DNA of 18,570 nt from Patescibacteria group bacterium (GTDB lineage: Bacteria; Patescibacteriota; Minisyncoccia; UBA6257; 2-01-FULL-56-20), in NCBI GenBank assembly GCA_025054755.1, contig JANWZH010000009.1, forward strand, positions 1-18,570, in the 5' to 3' direction. The notes under the pieces are model-generated. The model worked only from the letters and a program-made list of their open reading frames with translations, made no database searches and had not been told where the DNA came from. Below, piece by piece: positions 11,823 to 18,570 of this stretch (its first letter is position 1; the number at the start of each line of letters is the position of its first letter). Position numbers and translations under genes: made by a program.

Positions 11823-13580
11823 TTAATTCTTTTTTAAAAAAGAAAGCATCTTTTCTAATGGCCAAGCATTAATAATATCTTCTTTTCTTGCCCAACCTCG
11901 TCTAGCCTCAGAAATACCATATTCTAAAAAACTAAAATGATTTGTGGAATGAGCATCAGAATCAACCGACATTTTAACTCCTTCATTAACACATTTTCTA
12001 ATTAGATCACTATTTAGGTCGAGACGATCAGGAAAAGCATCAATTTCTAAAACAACATTATATTTTTTCGCTGTTTTAATAATTTCGTCCCAATCAGCTT
12101 GAATACTTTCTCTTTTTTGAAGAATTCGACAAGTTGGATGGAATAAAATATTAACATAAGGATTAGTAATAGCTTTAATAATTCTTTTAGTTTGTTCTAT
12201 TTTTGGCAAATTAAAATGAGAATGAATAGAAACTCCAACTATATCTAATTTTTGCAAAGTTTTATCTTTTAAATCCAAAGAACCGTCAAGTAAAATATCG
12301 CATTCTGTTCCTTTTAAAATTTTAAATCCTTGATTTTTAAATTTTAAATTTAATTTATCAATTTCCTGCCATTGTTTCTCAATTTTTTTATCATCCAAAC
12401 CTCCAGTCATTGCTAAATGTTTTGTATGATCAGTTATAGCAATATATCTTAATCCCAATTTTAATGCAGCATTAGCCATTTCTTCTATAGAAGCTGAACC
12501 ATCTGTCCAATTAGTTTGAACTTGTAGATCCCCATAAATTTCATTATAATCAATTAATTTTGGAATTTTATTTTTTAAAGCTAAATCAATTTCTCCTACA
12601 TTTTCTCTCATTTCTGGAGGAATATATTGTAAACCCAAAAATTCATATAATTCTTTTTCTGTGCTTCCAGCAACTTGTCTTCCGTTTTTATCAAATAAAC
12701 CATATTCATTTAATTTATAACCTTTTTTTAAAGCAATTTGTCTTAGAGCAATATTATGATCTTTTGAACCTGTAAAATAATTCAAAGCTGCGCCATAAGA
12801 TTTTTGAGGGATAATTCTTAAATCAACATCTATACCAATTGAAAGCCTAATTGATGATTTGGTATCTCCTTTAGCATAAACATATTCAACCTCAGGCATT
12901 GTTGTAAAAAAACTCATTACTTTTTTAATATCTTTTTGATTATTTTCATTTTTTAAAGAAACTAAAATATCTATATCGCCTATTGTTTCTTTGCGTCTTC
13001 TAATTGATCCACAAACATCAACATTCTTAATCTCTGGCAAATTTTTAAGATTTGCTTCAATTTGTTTTACTAATGGCATAATAAATCCTAAAATAAATCT
13101 TCCCTTGTTTTTCTTGGCAAATTCAATAGCTTTTAAAATTTTTTCCTCACTTTTTTGTCCAAATCCTTCTAATTTTCTAATTTGACCCCTATAAGCTGCT
13201 TTTTCTAAATCATCTAAATTTTTAATTTTTAATTTTTGATACAATTTTTTAATTGATTTTGGACCCAATCCTTCAATTTTAGTCAATTCATCTAAATTAA
13301 TTGGAGTTTGCTTTTTTAAATCTTCAAAATATTTTAACTTTCCAGTTTTAATTAATTCCTCAATTTTTAAAGCTAAAGATTTACCAATTCCTGGAATTTT
13401 TTCAATAGCTTTTAGGCCCCCACTATTATAAATATCTATTAAACTCTGATCTAATGATTCAATAATTAAAGCTGCTTTTTCGTAAGCTCTTGATCTGAAA
13501 GATGAATCTTCCTCCATCTCTAATAAAAAACTTATTTCTTTTAAAATATTAGCAATTTGTTGATTGGTTATAAGCTTCAT
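11823..13580 (-). CDS. polX: DNA polymerase/3'-5' exonuclease PolX (family X, PHP domain)
   Basis: The protein has 585 aa, full length for bacterial PolX, which fills short gaps in base-excision repair. An N-terminal 8-kDa-type region and helix-hairpin-helix motifs (IPGIGKSLA 62-70; IEGLGPKSI 102-110; LEGFGQKSE 137-145) precede the polymerase domain, with GSIRRR (191-196), catalytic D202/D204 in GDIDIL, D253 in DVDLR and FTGSKDHN (269-276). The C-terminal PHP domain shows H385 (DHTK), E426, H453/H455 (SIHSHF), H481 (HPTCR) and D542/H544 (SDAHS). The first PHP motif, normally D-L-H-x-H, reads D-L-Q353-V-Q355, so two metal-ligand histidines are missing and exonuclease activity is uncertain. The ATG directly follows the stop of the Clp-like gene (TAAATG), so expression is tied to that gene. 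Confidence 0.95.
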   Translation of the reverse strand: MKLITNQQIANILKEISFLLEMEEDSSFRSRAYEKAALIIESLDQSLIDIYNSGGLKAIEKIPGIGKSLALKIEELIKTGKLKYFEDLKKQTPINLDELTKIEGLGPKSIKKLYQKLKIKNLDDLEKAAYRGQIRKLEGFGQKSEEKILKAIEFAKKNKGRFILGFIMPLVKQIEANLKNLPEIKNVDVCGSIRRRKETIGDIDILVSLKNENNQKDIKKVMSFFTTMPEVEYVYAKGDTKSSIRLSIGIDVDLRIIPQKSYGAALNYFTGSKDHNIALRQIALKKGYKLNEYGLFDKNGRQVAGSTEKELYEFLGLQYIPPEMRENVGEIDLALKNKIPKLIDYNEIYGDLQVQTNWTDGSASIEEMANAALKLGLRYIAITDHTKHLAMTGGLDDKKIEKQWQEIDKLNLKFKNQGFKILKGTECDILLDGSLDLKDKTLQKLDIVGVSIHSHFNLPKIEQTKRIIKAITNPYVNILFHPTCRILQKRESIQADWDEIIKTAKKYNVVLEIDAFPDRLDLNSDLIRKCVNEGVKMSVDSDAHSTNHFSFLEYGISEARRGWARKEDIINAWPLEKMLSFLKKN

Positions 13581-16097
13581 TTATTTAAAAATATTAAAAA
13601 TTATTTTTTGATCTACAAAATCAATTACAATTTTATTACCACTTTCAATATTTTTTGCTAAAATTTCTTTCGCTAAAGGAGATTTAATTTTTTCTTCAAT
13701 AACTCTTCTTAAGGGTCTTGCTCCAAATAATGGATCGTAACCAGCTTTAGCTAAAAATTTTAAAGCTTCATCACTAAATTCTAAATTAATTCCTTTTTCT
13801 TTAAAATCTTTAATTAAATCTTCACAATTTATTTTAACAATTTTTACTAGATCATCTAAAGACAATTCTTTAAAAACAATAATTTTTGAAAAACGATTTA
13901 AAAGTTCTGGTTTGAAATAATCTGTTAATTTTTGTTTTAAATATAAAGAAACATCTTCTGCTGATTTTCCAGCGCGTAATGCTTCTAAAATTATTTCTGC
14001 TCCAGCATTAGAGGTAGCAATAATAATTGTATTCGAAAAATCAATTATTCTGCCAAAATTATCAGTTAAACGACCGTCATCTAAAACTTGCAAAAATAAA
14101 TTTAAAATATCACTATGTGCTTTTTCAAATTCATCTAATAAAATTAAACTATAAGGTTTATGTAAAACTGCCTCAGTTAGTTCTCCGTTTAAATCTCCAT
14201 TAGGATTTCCAATAAAACGATAAATGCTTTCTTTTGTTTGATATTCTGACATATCAAAGCGGATCATATTTTTTTCTGATCCAAATTGAATTTCAGCCAA
14301 AACTTTTGCTAATTCTGTTTTACCAACGCCGGTAGGTCCAACAAATAAAAAACTAGCAATTGGTCCTTTCTTCCTAGATAATCCTGCCCTATATTGTCTT
14401 AAATAATCTGCTACAGCCTCTACAGCATCATTTTGATTAATTAATTTTTGATGAATTAAATCTTCTAAATTTAAAAGTTTTTGCCTTTCCTCACTTTCTA
14501 CCTCATGAACTGGAATTTGAGATTTTTCTTCTACTACTTTTATAATTTGATCTCTACCAACTATTTTTTCTTCTCTTAATTTTGTTTCAATTACTGCTGT
14601 TTTCAAAATTTCTTCAGCTGAAGAAGGTAGGGGCTTATTATTAAAATATTTTTTAGCTAATTTAACTGCATTACGGACAGCATCAAAAGTTATAAAAACA
14701 TTATTTTCGTTTTCTAATATTAAACTTTCATAAATTAAAATTTTTTCAGCTTCTTCTTCGGTAATTTCTGAAACAAAAATTGTTTCAAAGCTATTTAAAA
14801 AGTCAGAACGTGTCTCAATAATATGTTTAAACTCACGTGGATACGTTGTTCCTATCACCGGGAAAAGATCATTTTGAATAATTGGCAGCAGGGCATCAGC
14901 TACTGATATATAAAACTGACCAGATGTTTTTACTAAATTATGAATTTCCGGAATAACTAAAATAATATTTTGGCTAAGTAAAATTTCGTCGATAATTAAT
15001 TGTAAACGTTTTTGAATATCTGTTTCTGATGCGCCAGCAATTAACATGCTAATTTGCAATTGAACCAATCGTTTATCAAATAAACTTTGAGGCACTTTAT
15101 CATAAACAAGATTATATGCTAAATGATTAATAATTGTTCCTTTTCCAACTCCAACATCTCCAACTAATAAAACATTTGGATTTTGATTCCGACTTAAAAT
15201 TTCTATTAATCTTTGATATTCTTTATTATGACCAATCATAAACCCAATCTGACCGCTGCGCGCCAAATCAGTTAAATCAATAGAAAACTTATCTAATATA
15301 GGAGTTGGAGTGCTTGTCCAAGAACGATTAATTATTCTATGTCTAATTTTTTTCCTACCACCACTTACCATTGCACCTAATATTTTAGGTATATTAAATT
15401 TAATCTTAAATTTATTAGCCACAGTTTGAAATAAAACAGCTTGTTCTATTTTTTTAGAATCTAAATTAAAAATTTGAAGTAATTTATTTAAACTTTCATT
15501 ATTTATATTAAATAAACCAACAAATAAAGCACTATTATCAATAAAATGTTCATTATGATTTAAACTATAAATTAAAGCAGCTTTTAATAAATTTTCTATT
15601 TCTGAATTTAATTGTTGTTTAGAAAAATAAATATTTTCTGAATTATTTTTAAAATCTTCTAATTTATTTTTAAAACTTAAAAAATCAATATTTAATCTTT
15701 TTAAAGAATTTATTATATCTTTTTGTTCTAAAAGTTTTAAAATAATTAAAAAATAAAAATTTTTATTTAAAATTAAACTTTGATCATAAGCTTTTTCTAT
15801 TAATTGAAAAGATTGAGGAGATAAAATTTGAGATAAATTAATTTCATTTTTATTTAAAACCTCATCAATTAAATAATCTGAATCTTTTAAGTGAATTAAT
15901 CTATCTATTAAAAATAATAAAAATAAAATTCCAATAAATCTTAATTGTTTTATGTCTGATAATAAAAATACAAATGTCAAAATTATAAAAATAAAATTAA
16001 AAACGAAACTAATAATTCTTATGAGCATTCTGTCTAAAATTGTCATTTCTAATCTAGAATCTTTAAAAAATATTCTTTTGTTTTCAAAACTTATCAT
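13581..16097 (-). CDS. Membrane-tethered Clp/Hsp100 paralogue with degenerate first ATPase ring
   Basis: The protein has 838 aa. Two N-terminal hydrophobic helices (about 27-47 and 52-67) anchor it, followed by a degenerate Clp_N-like helical region (~90-225), two AAA+ domains and no M domain. D1 is degraded: P-loop GDVGVGKGT (313-321) has Gly after the Lys; Walker B reads VIPE (P383 for Asp); the LERRF Arg fingers are replaced by FLNSF (433-437). D2 looks active: GPTGVGKT (587-594), Walker B D655/E656, TSN (695-697), Arg finger R735, sensor 2 GARPLRR (792-798). Both pore loops lack the aromatic gripping residue (GASETD at 355-360 for GTKFRG; GDLNGE at 634-639 for GYVGYEE). No ClpP-docking Gly loop is visible. 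It lies 10 nt after the 115-aa membrane protein and abuts polX. A membrane-bound remodelling or scaffold ATPase is the best guess. Confidence 0.85.
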   Translation of the reverse strand: MISFENKRIFFKDSRLEMTILDRMLIRIISFVFNFIFIILTFVFLLSDIKQLRFIGILFLLFLIDRLIHLKDSDYLIDEVLNKNEINLSQILSPQSFQLIEKAYDQSLILNKNFYFLIILKLLEQKDIINSLKRLNIDFLSFKNKLEDFKNNSENIYFSKQQLNSEIENLLKAALIYSLNHNEHFIDNSALFVGLFNINNESLNKLLQIFNLDSKKIEQAVLFQTVANKFKIKFNIPKILGAMVSGGRKKIRHRIINRSWTSTPTPILDKFSIDLTDLARSGQIGFMIGHNKEYQRLIEILSRNQNPNVLLVGDVGVGKGTIINHLAYNLVYDKVPQSLFDKRLVQLQISMLIAGASETDIQKRLQLIIDEILLSQNIILVIPEIHNLVKTSGQFYISVADALLPIIQNDLFPVIGTTYPREFKHIIETRSDFLNSFETIFVSEITEEEAEKILIYESLILENENNVFITFDAVRNAVKLAKKYFNNKPLPSSAEEILKTAVIETKLREEKIVGRDQIIKVVEEKSQIPVHEVESEERQKLLNLEDLIHQKLINQNDAVEAVADYLRQYRAGLSRKKGPIASFLFVGPTGVGKTELAKVLAEIQFGSEKNMIRFDMSEYQTKESIYRFIGNPNGDLNGELTEAVLHKPYSLILLDEFEKAHSDILNLFLQVLDDGRLTDNFGRIIDFSNTIIIATSNAGAEIILEALRAGKSAEDVSLYLKQKLTDYFKPELLNRFSKIIVFKELSLDDLVKIVKINCEDLIKDFKEKGINLEFSDEALKFLAKAGYDPLFGARPLRRVIEEKIKSPLAKEILAKNIESGNKIVIDFVDQKIIFNIFK

Positions 16098-16107
16098 TTT
16101 AGTAAAA

Positions 16108-16455
16108 TTATTTAAAATAAAATATTAAAATTAAAATTATAATTGGTACCAATATCCAAATTAATAAAAAAACTAAAAACAACAAACTAATAAATAAATA
16201 AACTAAACTACCAACTACAATTCTAAAACTTCTAAAAAAAATGCCCAATAATCTGCCCATTATACTATAATCTTTATATAACGGTTCAAAAAAATGAATA
16301 ATATTTGTCTTTACTGCAAAATAATAATCTAGGCTTTCTAAAATTGAAATATAATAATGGAAAATCCACCTTACTCCTTTTATATACCAATTATATAAAA
16401 ATTTATATAATCTAAATAAAAATCGATTAATTAAATAAATTAAAGAAAAGTTCAT
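16108..16455 (-). CDS. Small membrane protein paired with the tethered Clp paralogue
   Basis: The protein has 115 aa, rich in Phe, Tyr and Ile. The N-terminal half is amphipathic and basic/aromatic (RFLFRLYKFLYNWYIKGVRW), and the C-terminal ~40 residues (about 76-114) are almost wholly hydrophobic, enough for two helices with a short Pro break (ILVPII). I do not recognise the family. It ends 10 nt before the Clp-like gene, with no terminator or promoter between them, so the two are co-transcribed and this could be its membrane partner. A TATAAT box lies 7 nt upstream of the ATG; no SD is present. Confidence 0.75.
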   Translation of the reverse strand: MNFSLIYLINRFLFRLYKFLYNWYIKGVRWIFHYYISILESLDYYFAVKTNIIHFFEPLYKDYSIMGRLLGIFFRSFRIVVGSLVYLFISLLFLVFLLIWILVPIIILILIFYFK

Positions 16456-16462
16456 ATTAATA

Positions 16463-16468
16463 ATTATA
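16463..16468 (-). promoter_or_regulatory. Possible leaderless -10 for the 115-aa gene
   Basis: Minus strand consensus TATAAT (16468-16463), 7 nt before ATG 16455; no good -35 at 17 nt (only T-run). A second candidate further upstream, TTGATT-17-TAGATA (about 16529-16500), would give a leader of about 37 nt. Either would start the 115-aa/Clp/polX transcript separately from mrdA. Confidence 0.4.
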
Positions 16469-16538
16469 ACTCTTATTTTGTTTTTAAAAAATATTTTATA
16501 TCTAATTAATTTTTATCATATAATCAATAAAAATAAAA

Positions 16539-18386
16539 TTATTTTTTAATTCTATTTTCATAAAACCATCTAAAAATTTCTTTAGCAATTGGTAAAGCAT
16601 TTAAACTACCCTGCTTTGCATTTTCGACAAAAACTAAAACTGCAATTTGTGGATTTTCTACTGGAGCAAAACCAACAAAAAAAGCGTTTTCAGCTTTATT
16701 TTGCTGAATCTGAGCAGTTCCAGTTTTGCCTGCAATACTTATAGGCAAATCAACTAATAAGTAAGCGCTTCCTAAAGGAGATGTTACAGTCTGAACCATT
16801 CCTTTTTTAACTTCATTAATTTCATTTTTTAAATAAGATAAATCATTTAAGATTTGAATTTGATCATTTTTTAATAAATGAGGCCTTAAAAGTTTCCCAT
16901 CATTAGCAATGGCTCCAATATAATTAATTAATTGAATTGGGCTTATTCCTAAATCTCCCTGGCCAATTGAAACATTATAAGTATTACCTAAAAGCCAAGG
17001 CTTTTTAAATGTTTTTTTGTGCCATTCTGGAGTTGGCAAAAATCCATCTGTTTCACCAGGCAAATCAATTTGAGTTTTAGAACCTAATCCAAATTTTTTC
17101 CACCATTCAATTAATTTATAAATTCCCAAACCCCTAATATCTCCAAAACCTCCACCTACCTCATAAAAATAAACATTGGAAGATTGAGCAATAGCCGAAT
17201 ATAAATTAACATTTCCTTGATATCTCCAATCTAAAAATCTATTTGGCTGATCTGGATTATAGGGATTTGGGACATCTAAATATCCTGGAGAAAAAATAGT
17301 TTTTGTTGGAGAAATAATATTTTCAGCTAAAGCTGCTATTCCAACTAATGGCTTTATGGTTGATCCAGGAGCATATTTACCGGAAATTATTCTATTAAAT
17401 AATGGCAAATCTTTATTATTAAGAATTTTTAAAATTTGATCCTTGTTATAATTTACAAAAATATTATTATCATAAGTTGGAAAACTAATCATAGACAAAA
17501 CTTCTCCATTTTGAGGATTTATAACAATAACCCCTCCAGCTTTTCTACCTAATAATTCTAAATGTTCTTTTGTTTTATTAAAAATAAATTTTTGAAATTC
17601 TGCATCAATAGTTAAAGTTAAATTTTTGCCAGGCTGAGGATCTTGAATTTTTTGACTTAATAAAATTTTACCCAAAGCATCACGCTTATTTAAAATAATT
17701 CCAGGACTACCAACTAAATCTTTATCATATTGAAACTCAATGCCTGCCTTACCAGTAAAAATTTGATTTGTTAAATATGGTCTGTATTCTAAATCTTCTT
17801 TAGAAGGCAAACCAACATAACCTATAACCGACGAAAAAATTTCACCATCAGGATAAAATCTTAAGTAATTATTTTGAATTTTAATAGTTTTTAAATTTAA
17901 AGTATTTAATTTAATTAATTCATCTGATGATAAATTTGATTTTAAAACAATTGGACTAGTTAAATTTAAACTCATCTTTTCATTAATTAAATTTAAAACA
18001 TCTGTTTCATCTATGCCTAAAATAGATTTTATGTTTTTTAAAGTTATATCTTTTAAATTATCATTTTTAATAAACTCATTAATATCTAATAAAGCTTCAT
18101 AAGATAATTTATTTTCTGCTAAAATTTTACCATTTCGATCATAAATAATACCACGAGGAGGCAATATTAATTCTTTTTTACCAGAATTAATTTCGGCTCT
18201 AGAAATAAATTCGTTGTCTGAAAAAAAATTTAAAAATATTATTCTAATAAAAAAAATTAATATAAAAAATGAAATAAAAATTAAAATATAAAAAAATGGT
18301 TTATTTGAAAACTCAACCTCAGCAATATCAAAATCTTTACTCCATTCATCACTTAGAGCATCTTCAAAAAAAATATCATCTTTCAT
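16539..18386 (-). CDS. mrdA: Penicillin-binding protein 2 (rod-complex transpeptidase)
   Basis: PBP2 cross-links peptidoglycan during cell elongation as part of the rod complex. The protein has 615 aa: a cytoplasmic N-terminus (1-29), one membrane anchor (~30-55), the class B dimerisation/pedestal domain starting with PPRGIIYDRNGKILAEN (76-92), and the transpeptidase domain. Active-site motifs are complete: STIK with nucleophile S342 and K345, SSN (402-404) and KTG (554-556). The supporting motif GQGDLGISPIQ (475-485) is typical of PBP2. The start ATG overlaps the 3' end of the preceding gene by 11 nt, giving the mreD-mrdA order usual in bacteria. There is no SD, consistent with coupling. rodA is not next to it here. 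Confidence 0.96.
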   Translation of the reverse strand: MKDDIFFEDALSDEWSKDFDIAEVEFSNKPFFYILIFISFFILIFFIRIIFLNFFSDNEFISRAEINSGKKELILPPRGIIYDRNGKILAENKLSYEALLDINEFIKNDNLKDITLKNIKSILGIDETDVLNLINEKMSLNLTSPIVLKSNLSSDELIKLNTLNLKTIKIQNNYLRFYPDGEIFSSVIGYVGLPSKEDLEYRPYLTNQIFTGKAGIEFQYDKDLVGSPGIILNKRDALGKILLSQKIQDPQPGKNLTLTIDAEFQKFIFNKTKEHLELLGRKAGGVIVINPQNGEVLSMISFPTYDNNIFVNYNKDQILKILNNKDLPLFNRIISGKYAPGSTIKPLVGIAALAENIISPTKTIFSPGYLDVPNPYNPDQPNRFLDWRYQGNVNLYSAIAQSSNVYFYEVGGGFGDIRGLGIYKLIEWWKKFGLGSKTQIDLPGETDGFLPTPEWHKKTFKKPWLLGNTYNVSIGQGDLGISPIQLINYIGAIANDGKLLRPHLLKNDQIQILNDLSYLKNEINEVKKGMVQTVTSPLGSAYLLVDLPISIAGKTGTAQIQQNKAENAFFVGFAPVENPQIAVLVFVENAKQGSLNALPIAKEIFRWFYENRIKK

Positions 18387-18570
18387 AATTTAAAAATTTT
18401 AATAAATAAAATGAAAAAAATCCAATAAATAAACCAATTAATGTATCATATAGAAAATAATTTAAATTAATAAATATTATTTTATAATTTATAAAAATAT
18501 AAAATAATAAATTGCTAACAATTAATGAAAAAAATAAATTTAAAAACAAATTAATTTTATTTAATTTTAA
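18376..18570 (-). CDS. mreD: C-terminal part of a probable MreD (5' end beyond the right edge)
   Basis: The frame enters from the right edge and ends at TGA 18378-18376, overlapping the mrdA start by 11 nt. The 64 visible residues are hydrophobic and hold two or three helices (FLNLFFSLIVSNLLFYIFI; LYDTLIGLFIGFFSFYLLKFL) with a basic tail, as expected for the end of the rod-shape protein MreD. The sequence alone is too short and plain to prove the family; position directly before PBP2 is the main support. Confidence 0.55.
   Translation of the reverse strand, partial: LKLNKINLFLNLFFSLIVSNLLFYIFINYKIIFINLNYFLYDTLIGLFIGFFSFYLLKFLNYER

Noticed and set aside
12560..13185. Plus-strand frames of 71 and 64 aa opposite polX
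   Set aside because: Antisense shadows of the conserved polX coding region with no independent support.

Overview
The window is strongly AT-rich and densely packed, with mostly short intergenic gaps. It looks like a small-genome bacterium of the Candidate Phyla Radiation (Patescibacteria, Parcubacteria-like). That assignment rests on gene style (a Cys-rich PKD surface protein, a membrane-tethered Clp paralogue, a PolX polymerase with Gln in place of the first PHP histidines), on tRNAs without encoded CCA and on very compact promoters. It is an inference, because no rRNA or phylogenetic marker tree is available here.

Layout. On the minus strand, 2-667 is a partial polytopic membrane protein that overlaps the end of clpB (612-3263). 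Further right, a membrane-anchored protein (5058-5585) overlaps the start of a secreted Cys-rich PKD protein (5068 to 3354), whose reading frame is broken at a T6 run. A Nudix hydrolase (5675-6184) and tRNA-His (6219-6294) run on the plus strand and converge on pyrG (6297-7937, minus). HU (8045-8320, minus) lies upstream of pyrG and is separated from it by a strong terminator. The plus strand then carries an M23 peptidase with a DedA/VTT membrane protein (8502-9821), a cupin with a half-size EamA transporter (9893-10711), and an MscS-like conserved-TM-helix protein (10812-11498) ending in a terminator. Two divergent CAU tRNAs follow: one ordinary (minus, 11568-11639) and one initiator-like but structurally odd (plus, 11738-11812). 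The right third is a minus-strand cell-envelope block, transcribed right to left: mreD (partial), mrdA/PBP2, a 115-aa membrane protein, a membrane-tethered Clp paralogue, and polX.

Functional themes are protein quality control (ClpB plus a divergent tethered Clp), rod-type cell-wall synthesis (MreD, PBP2) and wall hydrolysis (M23), nucleotide metabolism (PyrG, Nudix), DNA compaction and repair (HU, PolX), and the surface.

Points that stand out. (1) Nearly every promoter I can find is TTGnnn-17-TATnnT-like and sits so close to the start codon or tRNA 5' end that the predicted RNA is leaderless or almost so. (2) Three genes with longer leaders all carry the same octamer, AAAGGTCG. (3) The surface protein is split at a perfect -1 slippery heptamer. 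(4) The tethered Clp paralogue has a dead first ATPase ring and lacks the aromatic pore-loop residues in both rings. (5) ClpB carries a ClpC-like Gly loop of the ClpP-docking type. (6) The initiator-like tRNA is aberrant.
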